From the NCBI GenBank assembly GCA_022704585.1, contig JAKJGD010000003.1, positions 1 through 17,342 on the forward strand: a DNA stretch of 17,342 nucleotides, in the 5' to 3' direction. The notes below the pieces were generated by a model. It had not been told where the DNA came from and made no database searches. It saw nothing but the letters and a program-made list of their open reading frames with translations. The number at the start of each line of letters is the position of its first letter. Position 1 is the stretch's first letter. This DNA is from Spirochaetota bacterium (lineage in GTDB: Bacteria; Spirochaetota; UBA4802; UBA5550). Shown piece by piece: positions 6,319-13,457 of the stretch. Both the position numbers and the translations under genes were made by a program.

Positions 6319-7407
6319 TTAGAAATTTTTGCGGTACTCAGTCGGTGTCTGGCCCGTAAAATTTTTAAAAATGGTGTTGAAAGAGGACTTTGAGCTGAAA
6401 CCGACGATAAAACAGACATTAAGGACCGTGTGCTCCCTGTTCTTTGCAAGAAGGCCCTTTGCCTCCTCCACCCGGTAGCTGTTTACAAACCGCGTGAAAC
6501 TTGTCTGCAGTTTTTCATTCAGGAATTGCGACAGTTGATGCGGGGTGAGCTTCATCGTGGCCGCGAGCGACCGGAGGGTCAATTCGCTGTCACGGTAGAC
6601 CTTTTCCTCCTCCATGAGATAGAAAATCCGCTCACGCATGGACCCGGTATCGACCCCCCGCAGAAACGACCTCTCGTATTTCCTGCGCACCAGTTCCCTT
6701 TTCATGAGGTTGAAAATTCTCGGAAAGCGGTTATTAAAAAGAAAAACTGTTAGCATGACAAACGCAGTAATTAGGCCCGACACAAGAAAAAGAGAATGAA
6801 AACGAAAAAACATCCAGATTATGATCGGTACCGGGAGGAGGATATTCACAATCTCAAGCATGACGATCAGGCGCACTCCCTTCTTAATCCTGGCATCATT
6901 CCATAACTGCAGGCCTTCGATGACGACCATGACCTGGTATGCGATAAATATCGCCCCGCCGACAAATAATAGCGGCAGGAGGAGACTGAACCCGCGGGAG
7001 GTGAACAATTCATGAAGCACCTTCTTCTTGGCCTCTTCCGGCCACCCCGTCTGGAGCGCGATCTCCGCTACCAGGATGACTACAGCAGGAAGGAATCGCA
7101 GGAATTTCTTCGGCCTGATCCTCCTGCCCGGGTTCATGAGAAAGTGGTAGTACATATTCGTCAGGGGGCCTATGGCATAAATCGAGGTCAGGTAGAGAAA
7201 AGCGCTCCAGGGATAGTGCGGCGTCAGTCCGATGCCAAATAGCACATGGTTAAACTGGATTATCGAAACGGGAATCGTGACGAACAGGAGTATCGTGTGG
7301 AATCGCGCTCTCTCAATTCTGCCCGTGAGCTGCTCAACGCCCATGAGCAGCGTCAGGGCCGCGCTGAAAAGGATGAACACCGATGCGATCGTATTGAACA
7401 TGTCCAT
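6319..7407 (-). CDS. AraC-family regulator with N-terminal multi-pass membrane domain
   Basis: The 362-residue protein has about seven hydrophobic segments in residues 5-225 and a C-terminal AraC/XylS DNA-binding domain at about 275-362. That domain has two helix-turn-helix units, T-L-R-S-L-A-A-T-M-K-L-T-P-H-Q-L-S-Q-F-L-N and V-L-N-V-C-F-I-V-G-F-S-S-K-S-S-F-N-T-I-F-K, and ends with the family signature F-K-N-F-T-G-Q-T-P-T-E-Y-R. Such membrane-tethered AraC regulators are common in Leptospira and Bacteroidota and are thought to sense membrane or external ligands. The ATG at 7407 is taken; a TTG directly before it (7410), seven bases after AAGGA, is also possible. The gene is followed on the same strand by the FadL-like porin, a plausible target. 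Confidence 0.88.
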   Translation of the reverse strand: MDMFNTIASVFILFSAALTLLMGVEQLTGRIERARFHTILLFVTIPVSIIQFNHVLFGIGLTPHYPWSAFLYLTSIYAIGPLTNMYYHFLMNPGRRIRPKKFLRFLPAVVILVAEIALQTGWPEEAKKKVLHELFTSRGFSLLLPLLFVGGAIFIAYQVMVVIEGLQLWNDARIKKGVRLIVMLEIVNILLPVPIIIWMFFRFHSLFLVSGLITAFVMLTVFLFNNRFPRIFNLMKRELVRRKYERSFLRGVDTGSMRERIFYLMEEEKVYRDSELTLRSLAATMKLTPHQLSQFLNEKLQTSFTRFVNSYRVEEAKGLLAKNREHTVLNVCFIVGFSSKSSFNTIFKNFTGQTPTEYRKNF

Positions 7408-7577
7408 CAAGCCACCGTCCTTTGCGCATCATGATGCCGCCGGAGCACGTACCGGATGCCATTATGGCCCGTGTATTTCCATGAGTCCCCGCGCAACCCT
7501 CCGGCATACTCAGAGGCCCGGGGTTCCATTGTGCGGGAGGACGATACAAGCCGCAATACCGGACAGCCCGGATCGAT

Positions 7578-7605
7578 ACGGGCCCGCCGGGGTGCGCGGG
7601 CCCGT
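7578..7605 (-). terminator. GC-rich hairpin after the DUF4349-like gene, without T-tract
   Basis: A perfect 10-bp stem ACGGGCCCGC/GCGGGCCCGT (7578-7587 with 7596-7605) has an 8-base loop. It lies nine bases beyond the stop codon at 7614. The downstream minus-strand bases are ATCGATCCGG, so the usual T-tract is missing. It may stabilise the 3' end or assist termination. The rest of 7411-7577 shows nothing I can name. Confidence 0.4.
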
Positions 7606-7613
7606 CATGTACA

Positions 7614-8525
7614 TTATTCTTTCTTTCTCCTGAAAATTCCCAGAATTTCCTTCCTCTTCCAGATAATAACCCCGGCAAGAGCCGCGAACGGGACAACGTA
7701 GATAAGTCCATACGCCACTACCAGCAGAACGTTAAGGAGTCCGATGAATGCATTCACATACTTAGGCACCTTGATGCGGCCCGGCTGCTCCGGCCCGTTA
7801 AGTTCCACGTGAATGCAGGCCCATGCCACTTTGTCCCGAATCTGCCACTTTTTGTGCTCGGCGGCATCAAGTCCGTCCTCGCTCTGGGACAGCGAGTTCT
7901 CGATATCGTTCCAGTTCCGCGACGCGGCCGTGGCCTGGCCCGACGCGATCCCCTTGCGGGCGATACGGATACGCTCCCTCTTCTCCTTCAGGTTCTGGAG
8001 CGCCATGTCTTCGGTGTGGTCGGTCGCGGTGATGTTCTCGGCGAGGAGCGTTCCGATTTTATCGAGCTCCATGAGCGCTTCATACAGCTTTTCCGACTTC
8101 ACATACACGTCCGATACGGCCGTGGCCGTACTCTCGTCAAGCACAGCGCTGCCGCTCTTCACATACCCGTATTTTGCCACGACTGCCAGGAGCGCATGAC
8201 GCGAAGCCAGGATATTCTTCGTTTCGTAGGTCATCTCGACCCGGTACTCGAGCAACCGCTCCTTCGCCAGGTCCATGGGCGCGAGAAAGTGTCCCTGCAG
8301 CCCCCTGCCGTCATCCGGTTTCATGGGGGGCCCGTCCGCCTCTGCCTTCCGTTCTTCGACCGCACCCGCACTGTCCAATGCGCTTTTTGCCTGCATGACC
8401 GGTTCGCTCATGGACGCTGGCGCTGCAGCCTCCTCGGACGGGGATTCCGCCTTCTTGCAGGAAAAGGGCGTTATGACCAGGAACGCGATGAAAAGAATTG
8501 CTGGAAATCTTTTAATTGAACCCAT
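7614..8525 (-). CDS. DUF4349-like lipoprotein with C-terminal membrane helix
   Basis: The ATG at 8525 (303 residues) follows GAGGAGG at a five-base gap; an ATG at 8543 would have no such site. Residues 8-23 form a lipoprotein signal ending in I-T-P-F-S-C23-K-K. A disordered A/E/S/P-rich linker spans 25-80. Residues about 85-245 match the general plan of DUF4349: an N-terminal strand-rich part (Y-R-V-E-M-T-Y-E-T, Y-G-Y-V-K-S-G), a long charged coiled coil around 140-190 and V-A-W-A-C-I-H-V-E-L before the membrane segment. A hydrophobic segment at about 259-288 is followed by a basic tail (K-R-K-E-I...R-R-K-K-E). It is an envelope protein of unknown function. Its relation to the AraC regulator downstream is unclear. 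Confidence 0.7.
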   Translation of the reverse strand: MGSIKRFPAILFIAFLVITPFSCKKAESPSEEAAAPASMSEPVMQAKSALDSAGAVEERKAEADGPPMKPDDGRGLQGHFLAPMDLAKERLLEYRVEMTYETKNILASRHALLAVVAKYGYVKSGSAVLDESTATAVSDVYVKSEKLYEALMELDKIGTLLAENITATDHTEDMALQNLKEKRERIRIARKGIASGQATAASRNWNDIENSLSQSEDGLDAAEHKKWQIRDKVAWACIHVELNGPEQPGRIKVPKYVNAFIGLLNVLLVVAYGLIYVVPFAALAGVIIWKRKEILGIFRRKKE

Positions 8526-8624
8526 GTAATCCTCCTCTGACATGATAACTCATGCGATAATGCTATTTGATCCTGTCCGGGCGTTCCCGGTTCGCGGAAT
8601 ATGCACGCCCCGCACCCGGAAGGG

Positions 8625-8993
8625 CTACCTGCCGTTAACGCACAGGCCGCGTGCACAGACCGGCCTGCATGCCCAGGGCGCGCACCGGACCCACCGTCTG
8701 CATGGTGCCCGGTGAAATTCCTCCCCGAGCTTCCTGAGCTTATCCGCGGTTTTCCTGTCCGTGATGCCGCCGCACCCGGACTTTCTCGATACCGGATTGT
8801 AACAGGCGCAGTCTGCATCCGTTCGGCACGCACCGGCCGCGCCTGCGAGCATGGCGTCGAACCGGTCAGCGATGGCGCGGCACTCACCTGTAGTCCGGGA
8901 ATCCGCCTTGACCCGGTCACACCCGCACGCGCCGAAAGCCGCGAGCAGGACCGCGGCTGCGGGAGCAATGATGATCCGATGAGTGCGTTTCAT
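8625..8993 (-). CDS. Cysteine-rich secreted or lipoprotein, hypothetical
   Basis: From the ATG at 8993 the product has 122 residues. A basic start (M-K-R-T-H-R) and hydrophobic stretch end in A-A-F-G-A-C-G-C, which could be a lipobox at C23 or C25. The rest holds ten further cysteines in a spaced pattern: C-R-T-D-A-D-C-A-C-Y-N-P, S-G-C-G-G, A-P-C, R-C-A-P-W-A-C-R-P-V-C-A and L-C-V at the end. This resembles small cysteine-cluster domains of secreted proteins, stabilised by disulfides; I do not recognise a named family with confidence. No good Shine-Dalgarno sequence precedes this ATG. An earlier in-frame start at 9065 would overlap the HAD gene and add 24 residues that do not look like a signal peptide. 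Confidence 0.65.
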   Translation of the reverse strand: MKRTHRIIIAPAAAVLLAAFGACGCDRVKADSRTTGECRAIADRFDAMLAGAAGACRTDADCACYNPVSRKSGCGGITDRKTADKLRKLGEEFHRAPCRRWVRCAPWACRPVCARGLCVNGR

Positions 8994-9058
8994 GCAGGAT
9001 AGCATGCCACTGTTGTGCGGATAATGCAACCTCTTTTTACACGACCCGGCCGGGGTCA

Positions 9059-9703
9059 TCACCACATGCGAATCTCCCAGCCCCGTTTCTGCGCCTCGCG
9101 CCTGAGCTTCGGGTCAGGGGTCACGCAGACCGGGCGGCCGACCGCCTCCATGACCGGCACGTCCGCGATCGAGTCCGCGTAGTACCAGGAGCCGGCCAGG
9201 TCAATTCCCCGCTCGCTGCAGTAGGCCTTCGCGCGGTTGAGCTTTTCGGGGCCATAGCAGTACCGGCCCTTCAGCGCACCGGTGAGCAAGCCGTCCGCCA
9301 CCTCGACCTCTGAGCAGATGACGTCGTCCATGCCCAGCTCGTCCCTGATGGTCTCGCAGAAGAAGGTCGTTGAGGCCGAGAGGACGACCGTGCGCACGCC
9401 GCTTTCGCGGTGCATGGCGACCTCCCGCCGCGCGTCCTCGCGGACGTACCGCTTAAGCTCTTCCGCCCATTCGGCCGCGATCGGCCCGATCTCGTCGACG
9501 CTCATCCCGGCATACCAGCTCATCCAGCGGTTGATTGCGCGGTCCGGCGATATGAGGCCGGCGCGGTACAGGACGACGATAACGAGCGCGAAATAGGCCT
9601 GGCGGCGGCTGATGATGCCGTGGCGGCGCGAGCTTTCAAACATGATCTGCCCGCTCGAGATGCTCAGTATGGTGTGGTCGAGATCAAAAAAAGCGGCTTT
9701 CAT
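9059..9703 (-). CDS. HAD-IB family phosphatase (SerB-like)
   Basis: The 214-residue protein carries all HAD motifs: nucleophile and acid D7-L-D9-H-T, motif II L-S109-A-S, motif III K154 in P-E-K-L-N, and motif IV Y-A-D177-S-I-A-D181. The spacing and the helical cap between motifs I and II fit subfamily IB, which includes phosphoserine phosphatase and CicA-type enzymes. The reaction is hydrolysis of a small phosphate ester; the substrate is not predictable here. The ATG at 9703 follows GGAGG at eight bases; an upstream GTG at 9718 is less likely. The gene is 22 bases after the SanA-like gene and likely in the same transcript. Confidence 0.88.
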   Translation of the reverse strand: MKAAFFDLDHTILSISSGQIMFESSRRHGIISRRQAYFALVIVVLYRAGLISPDRAINRWMSWYAGMSVDEIGPIAAEWAEELKRYVREDARREVAMHRESGVRTVVLSASTTFFCETIRDELGMDDVICSEVEVADGLLTGALKGRYCYGPEKLNRAKAYCSERGIDLAGSWYYADSIADVPVMEAVGRPVCVTPDPKLRREAQKRGWEIRMW

Positions 9704-9725
9704 ACCATGGGCCTCCACGGTGCGG

Positions 9726-10340
9726 TCAGTCCTGTCGCGCCGGTCCGCCGGCGAGCTTCCCCGCGTGATACGTCAGGTAAAAGTAAAGCTCCCGGGAGAG
9801 GAACTGCAGCTTGCTCCCTACCCCGCGGACGCGCGTGGTGGGCGTGGGGGCCTGGCGCGCGTCCATGCCGATGTCCCGCGCGATCATCATGGCGCGCTTC
9901 ATGTGGAGCGGGTCGCTTACGATGAGCAATGTTTTGAGTCCATGCTCCCGCGACAGAGCGAGGGCATACTTCAGATTTTCCTCCGTGGTCCGCGACTTTT
10001 CCTCGATGAGGATGTCCCGGTCCGGCACGCCGGCGTTGATCGCGTAGCCCTTCGCGGCAAGCGATTCGGACGGCTCGTTCCTGCTGTCGGGCGCACCGGT
10101 GAAGATAATCTTCCTGACACGGGCCGCGCGGTATAGTGTAATGGCGTGGTTGATCCGCTCGCGAAACACGGGAGAGGGCCTTTCTCCCCAGACCGCTGCC
10201 CCGAGCACGACCGCAGCGTCCGCGGAGCCGGTCCCGCTGCCGTCAGCGTATGATACAATACTGAATACCGCAAACGACAGGAGCGCTATCATGACCGCGA
10301 GGCAGGCGAGCAGCGTACGGATGAAGATTTTAAATTTCAT
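9726..10340 (-). CDS. SanA/YdcF-like DUF218 membrane protein
   Basis: The 204-residue protein has an N-terminal membrane anchor (about 8-30) and a DUF218 domain from about 40 to 190. Visible motifs are A-A-V-V-L-G-A-A-V-W near 42-51, I-I-F-T-G near 78-82, S-R-T-T-E-E-N-L at 116-123 and I-V-S-D-P-L-H-M-K-R at 140-149, all matching the SanA/ElyC/YdcF family. Family members act at the inner membrane with the domain outside; E. coli SanA affects vancomycin sensitivity and ElyC envelope polysaccharide metabolism, so a role in cell-envelope upkeep is likely. Only a weak GAG precedes the ATG. The HAD phosphatase gene follows after 22 bases. Confidence 0.88.
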   Translation of the reverse strand: MKFKIFIRTLLACLAVMIALLSFAVFSIVSYADGSGTGSADAAVVLGAAVWGERPSPVFRERINHAITLYRAARVRKIIFTGAPDSRNEPSESLAAKGYAINAGVPDRDILIEEKSRTTEENLKYALALSREHGLKTLLIVSDPLHMKRAMMIARDIGMDARQAPTPTTRVRGVGSKLQFLSRELYFYLTYHAGKLAGGPARQD

Positions 10341-10356
10341 ATCTCAGTTAGAAATG

Positions 10357-10379
10357 GACGAGAACATGTTTTCTGTCAA
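10357..10379 (-). promoter_or_regulatory. Perfect -35 box and palindrome upstream of the SanA-like gene
   Basis: On the minus strand TTGACA (10374-10379) is followed by a 17-base interval that contains the near-palindrome GAGAACATGTTTTC (plus strand 10360-10373, one mismatch). The expected -10 position reads CATTTC, a poor match. It may be an activator-dependent or repressed promoter. Confidence 0.3.
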
Positions 10380-10437
10380 CATAATATTGCCGTGCGCGAG
10401 GCAGATCCGGTTCAGAAATGGTCGAATGAACTCTTAC

Positions 10438-10598
10438 TGTCATCGCGAGCACAGCGATGCGATCTGCATTTTGACGGCATGAATGAATATGAAAATGATG
10501 ATGCAATTATTTATCAATGGATCGATTGCCTTGTCGCCTCCCGGCAGTTTACAATGCCAGGGTGCATGCTGGACTCCGGTCGGCTCTTCGCAATGACA
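10438..10598. repeat. Degenerate MITE-like dispersed repeat with TGTCATtGCGAG ends
   Basis: The left end TGTCATCGCGAGCACAGCGATGCGATCT (shown in part; 10438 onward) and the right end GCTCTTCGCAATGACA (to 10598) are imperfect inverted repeats. An inner GATCGATTGCCTTGTCGCCTC at 10520-10540 mirrors the left arm. This is the form of a widespread non-coding repeat in many bacterial genomes, typically GTCATTGCGAG...GCAATCT...AGATTGC...CTCGCAATGAC, found between genes. The copy here is about 160 bp and diverged. It encodes no protein. No second copy is seen in this window. Confidence 0.6.
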
Positions 10599-10693
10599 GG
10601 CGTAATGCAATTAACAACGGACGATTAACAATTCCGAATAATCGTATTGGCTCCTCAGGAACGGATACGATTAACAATAATTATTCATTGTCT
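10599..10693. repeat. Three ACGATTA heptamers in alternating orientation
   Basis: ACGATTA occurs at 10621-10627 and 10667-10673, and its complement TAATCGT at 10639-10645. The last two lie within a 9-bp inverted repeat TAATCGTAT/ATACGATTA (10639-10647 with 10665-10673). The 12-mer ACGATTAACAAT is a direct repeat (10621 and 10667). The segment lies just beyond the nifS stop codon. No T-tract follows, so it is not an ordinary terminator. Confidence 0.45.
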
Positions 10694-11887
10694 TTACAGG
10701 TTGATCGGCCGCCCCTCTTGCCTTACGCTGTCCCAGTAGGGCGATATCTCGAGCAGGCGGTTGACCACCTCGGGCATGACCGCAAGGACGTGGTTGACGT
10801 CCTCGTCCCTCGTGTACCGGGAAAGGCTGAAGCGTATCGAGCCATGCGCCGACGTGAACGGAACGCCCATGGCCCGGAGCACGTGCGACGGCTCGAGAGA
10901 ACCGGACGAGCAGGCCGAGCCTGACGACGCGGCAATTCCCTGCTGGTCGAGGTAGAGGAGGATCGCCTCCCCTTCGATGTATTCAAAACCGACGTTGGTG
11001 GTGTTCGGCACGCGCCGTTCCCTGTTCCCGTTGAGGTGCGCGTTCTTGAACGCGCCAAGAATGCCGGCCTCGAGGCGGTCCCTTAGCTTGTTCACCCGCG
11101 TGGCGTACTCGGGCAGGTGCTTCATGGCAAGCTCCGCCGCCGTTCCCATGCCGATGATGCCGGGTACGTTTTCGGTACCCGGTCGGCGTCCCTTCTCCTG
11201 GTGGCCGCCATACAGGATCGGCCTCATCCGGGTGCCCCGCCTTACGTAGAGAGCGCCGATCCCTTTGGGCGCGTGGAACTTGTGGCCGGATATAGTGAGG
11301 AGATCGCACTGGATATTCTTTACGTCGATGGGCACCTTGCCGGCGGCCTGTACTGCATCAACATGAAAGGGGATTCCTCGCTCTTTCAGATATGCCCCGA
11401 TCTCGTTCACCGGGTTTATGACGCCGGTCTCGTTGTTGGCGAACATGACCGATACCAATGCGGTATCGTCGTCGACCGAACTTTTCAGGAGCTCCAGGTC
11501 GAGGGTGCCCTCCCGGTCGACCGGTATGTAGGTGACGCGGTACCCGTCCTTTTCCAGCTTTTTGCAGAGAGAGATAACGGCCGGGTGCTCGACCCGCGTG
11601 GTAATGATGTGGCGCTTGTCCCGATAATAGGCGAGCGAGCCCATGATGGCCATGTTGTCGCTCTCCGTCCCGGTGCCGGTAAACACGATCTCGTAATCGT
11701 ACTCGGCGCCGATGAATGAGGCGACATTCATGCGCGCCTGTGCAACGTCACGGGCTACCGAGCCGCCGAAGGAATGCATGCTCGAGGGGTTGCCGTACCT
11801 CTCCTTTAAAAACGGAAGCATTGCTTCAAGGACCTCGGGCGCGATCATGGTGGTCGCGTTATTATCAAGGTATATTGTTCTATCCAT
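10694..11887 (-). CDS. nifS: Cysteine desulfurase, NifS type
   Basis: The 397-residue enzyme takes sulfur from cysteine, giving alanine and an enzyme persulfide for Fe-S cluster assembly. Class V aminotransferase features are clear: Y-L-D-N-N-A-T-T at 6-13, H101 in V-E-H-P, N-N-E-T-G at 151-155, D177 and Q180 in H-V-D-A-V-Q, and the PLP lysine K203 in S-G-H-K. The active-site cysteine is C326 in S-S-G-S-A-C-S-S-G. These positions match the Azotobacter NifS layout closely. The start at 11887 is preceded by GGGGAGG; an ATG at 11908 is less likely. The gene follows nifU by 24 bases and is surely co-transcribed. Confidence 0.95.
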   Translation of the reverse strand: MDRTIYLDNNATTMIAPEVLEAMLPFLKERYGNPSSMHSFGGSVARDVAQARMNVASFIGAEYDYEIVFTGTGTESDNMAIMGSLAYYRDKRHIITTRVEHPAVISLCKKLEKDGYRVTYIPVDREGTLDLELLKSSVDDDTALVSVMFANNETGVINPVNEIGAYLKERGIPFHVDAVQAAGKVPIDVKNIQCDLLTISGHKFHAPKGIGALYVRRGTRMRPILYGGHQEKGRRPGTENVPGIIGMGTAAELAMKHLPEYATRVNKLRDRLEAGILGAFKNAHLNGNRERRVPNTTNVGFEYIEGEAILLYLDQQGIAASSGSACSSGSLEPSHVLRAMGVPFTSAHGSIRFSLSRYTRDEDVNHVLAVMPEVVNRLLEISPYWDSVRQEGRPINL

Positions 11888-11911
11888 TTCGCCTCCCCCC
11901 GTGCGCATCTG

Positions 11912-12760
11912 TTACGATTTGACCTCGTGAACCGTGATTCCCTCTTCTACAAACTCGCGGAGCTTGGCCTCGACCGTGTTCTTCAGCGTCACGTCCGAGA
12001 CCATGCAGTTGACGCAGTGCCCGCGCAGACCGACGTGCACGTCCTTTCCGTCGATGTCGATGAGCTCGATGTCGCCCCCGTCTTTCTGGAGCATCGGCCT
12101 GATGACGTTGGCGATAGTCTCCTCCACGAGCTGCATCCGCTTGATATTGGTAAGCGGTTTCTTGTCGGCCTTTGTCGTTTCAGCCTTCTTCGCCTCGCCC
12201 GCCATCTCGTGCAAAATGTCCTCGATCTTCGGTATGCAGGTCCCGCAGGCGCCGCCGGCCTTGGTGTAGTTGGTAACGTCCTCGACCGTTTTCAGGTTAT
12301 TCTCCCTGATGACGTTGCGGATCAGGTTCTCGGTCACGCCGAAACACTGGCAGACGATCTCACCCTCGTTGTCGACGTGGTCCGCGATCTTCTCGCCGCG
12401 CCAGTGGGCCAGGGCCTTCTCCAAAGCCTCGTTCCCCATAACGGAGCAGTGCATCTTCTCCTCGGGGAGCCCGCCCAGGAAATCGGCGATGTCCTTGTTG
12501 GTGATCTTCTCGACCTCCTCAACCGTTTTCCCGATGATCATCTCGGTCAGGGCAGAGGAAGACGCGATGGCGCTGCCGCACCCGAAGGTCTCGAACTTGG
12601 CGTCGCGGATTACGTGCTTGTCGTCTATCTTGAGATAAAGCTTAAGCGCGTCACCGCATACAATGCTGCCGACCTCTGAGACGGCATTTGCGTCATCGAT
12701 CTTCCCGACATTCTTTGGGTTCGTGTATAATTCTTTAACTTTATCCGTGTAGTCCCACAT
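11912..12760 (-). CDS. nifU: Fe-S cluster assembly scaffold NifU, full three-domain form
   Basis: The 282-residue protein has all three NifU domains: an IscU-like scaffold with C35, C61 and C105, a central [2Fe-2S] domain with C137, C139, C172 and C175, and an Nfu-type C-terminal domain with C249-x2-C252 in G-H-C-V-N-C-M. The first seven cysteine positions are nearly those of Azotobacter NifU. It assembles clusters using sulfur from the neighbouring NifS and passes them to apoproteins. A linker rich in A, E, T and K (about 186-204) separates the second and third domains. The ATG at 12760 has GGAGG six bases before it; an upstream ATG at 12787 lacks this. No nitrogenase genes are in the window, so a general Fe-S role, as in Helicobacter, is likely. 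Confidence 0.95.
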   Translation of the reverse strand: MWDYTDKVKELYTNPKNVGKIDDANAVSEVGSIVCGDALKLYLKIDDKHVIRDAKFETFGCGSAIASSSALTEMIIGKTVEEVEKITNKDIADFLGGLPEEKMHCSVMGNEALEKALAHWRGEKIADHVDNEGEIVCQCFGVTENLIRNVIRENNLKTVEDVTNYTKAGGACGTCIPKIEDILHEMAGEAKKAETTKADKKPLTNIKRMQLVEETIANVIRPMLQKDGGDIELIDIDGKDVHVGLRGHCVNCMVSDVTLKNTVEAKLREFVEEGITVHEVKS

Positions 12761-12787
12761 AGAAATCCTCCGCAAAATCAGGCGCAC

Positions 12788-12816
12788 AGTATTGAATGTT
12801 TGCCACAGTCTGTCAA
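12788..12816 (-). promoter_or_regulatory. Promoter of the nifU-nifS operon
   Basis: On the minus strand a perfect TTGACA (12811-12816) and AATACT (12788-12793) are separated by exactly 17 bases, 27 bases before the nifU ATG. This is a good sigma-70-type promoter; no -24/-12 sigma-54 pattern was seen at this place, which fits a housekeeping rather than a nitrogen-regulated role. Confidence 0.6.
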
Positions 12817-12824
12817 TAATATAA

Positions 12825-12836
12825 CTGCCCGGGCAG
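12825..12836. promoter_or_regulatory. Perfect 12-bp palindrome just upstream of the nifU -35 box
   Basis: CTGCCCGGGCAG is a perfect palindrome centred about 14 bases upstream of the -35 box of the nifU promoter. Its place suits a regulator site for nifUS or for the divergent gene at 12951. The binding protein is unknown. Confidence 0.35.
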
Positions 12837-12950
12837 GCACGCCAATACGTTAATATACTCTAAAATACTTAATATTCCCACTATTATTTTTAATTATTCT
12901 ACGGTGGTAAAAATTTTTTTATTTCAGGACATCCTATTCGTAATACCTGC

Positions 12951-13433
12951 ATGAAACAATCAATATCAAAAAAAATAGAAACCACCATCAATATCCGGGG
13001 ATCATTGAAACGCCGTATTGTCACGGCGTCATATCGTTCGGGGGTTACATGCTCAGACATCATTGCTGCTGCGCTGAAACGGGTAATGAAGGAAGATGAG
13101 CATGAAATGAAAATCGGCACGCGGGTAAAATACCAGAAAAGAAGAGACCCGTCGGAATGGGAAACGCTTCATGTCCTATGGCTGCCGGAGGACTATGAGT
13201 ATTTTACAGATTTGAGGAAATTCAGAAAAATGTCGGTTTCTTATGTTGTTTCATATTCCATAAAAAAATACTTAAATCAAATACTAGATCAAAATTCAAC
13301 CGATAACTATCTAAGTATCTTCACAGGTTATATTTTTATAAAAGAAATTATAGATAAAATACCAAGCTGGAGGCTGATCTGGGGGAGACCGCCAAGCATC
13401 ACCCGCATTCCTCACCCCCATTTAATATTATAA
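12951..13433 (+). CDS. Hypothetical protein with two ribbon-helix-helix-like segments
   Basis: The 160-residue protein has two segments of similar plan: residues about 11-46 (strand T-T-I-N-I-R, then helix, turn S-G-V-T, and helix S-D-I-I-A-A-A-L-K-R-V-M) and 73-109 (strand L-H-V-L-W-L, helix, turn K-M-S-V, and helix S-Y-V-V-S-Y-S-I-K-K-Y-L). Both look like the strand-helix-helix unit of RHH DNA-binding proteins, so one chain could form a pseudo-dimer; this is inference. The tail (110-160) is unassigned. It is AT-rich compared with its neighbours, has no clear Shine-Dalgarno sequence, and is divergent from nifUS (190 bases between starts). It could be a regulator of nifUS, a transferred gene, or both. 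Confidence 0.6.
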   Translation: MKQSISKKIETTINIRGSLKRRIVTASYRSGVTCSDIIAAALKRVMKEDEHEMKIGTRVKYQKRRDPSEWETLHVLWLPEDYEYFTDLRKFRKMSVSYVVSYSIKKYLNQILDQNSTDNYLSIFTGYIFIKEIIDKIPSWRLIWGRPPSITRIPHPHLIL

Positions 13434-13457
13434 CGCACCCGTATTTTCGAATTTCAT

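Noticed and set aside
7809..8519. Plus-strand frame of 236 codons
   Set aside because: It is a shadow of the DUF4349-like lipoprotein; arginine- and histidine-rich with no domain.
10360..10373. Possible LexA box GAGAACATGTTTTC
   Set aside because: The spacing between the GAAC and GTTT halves (two bases) does not match the Gram-positive LexA box, which needs four.
11927..12679. Plus-strand frame of 250 codons
   Set aside because: Antisense to nifU, which is fully supported by cysteine motifs; the plus product is low-complexity L/V/D.
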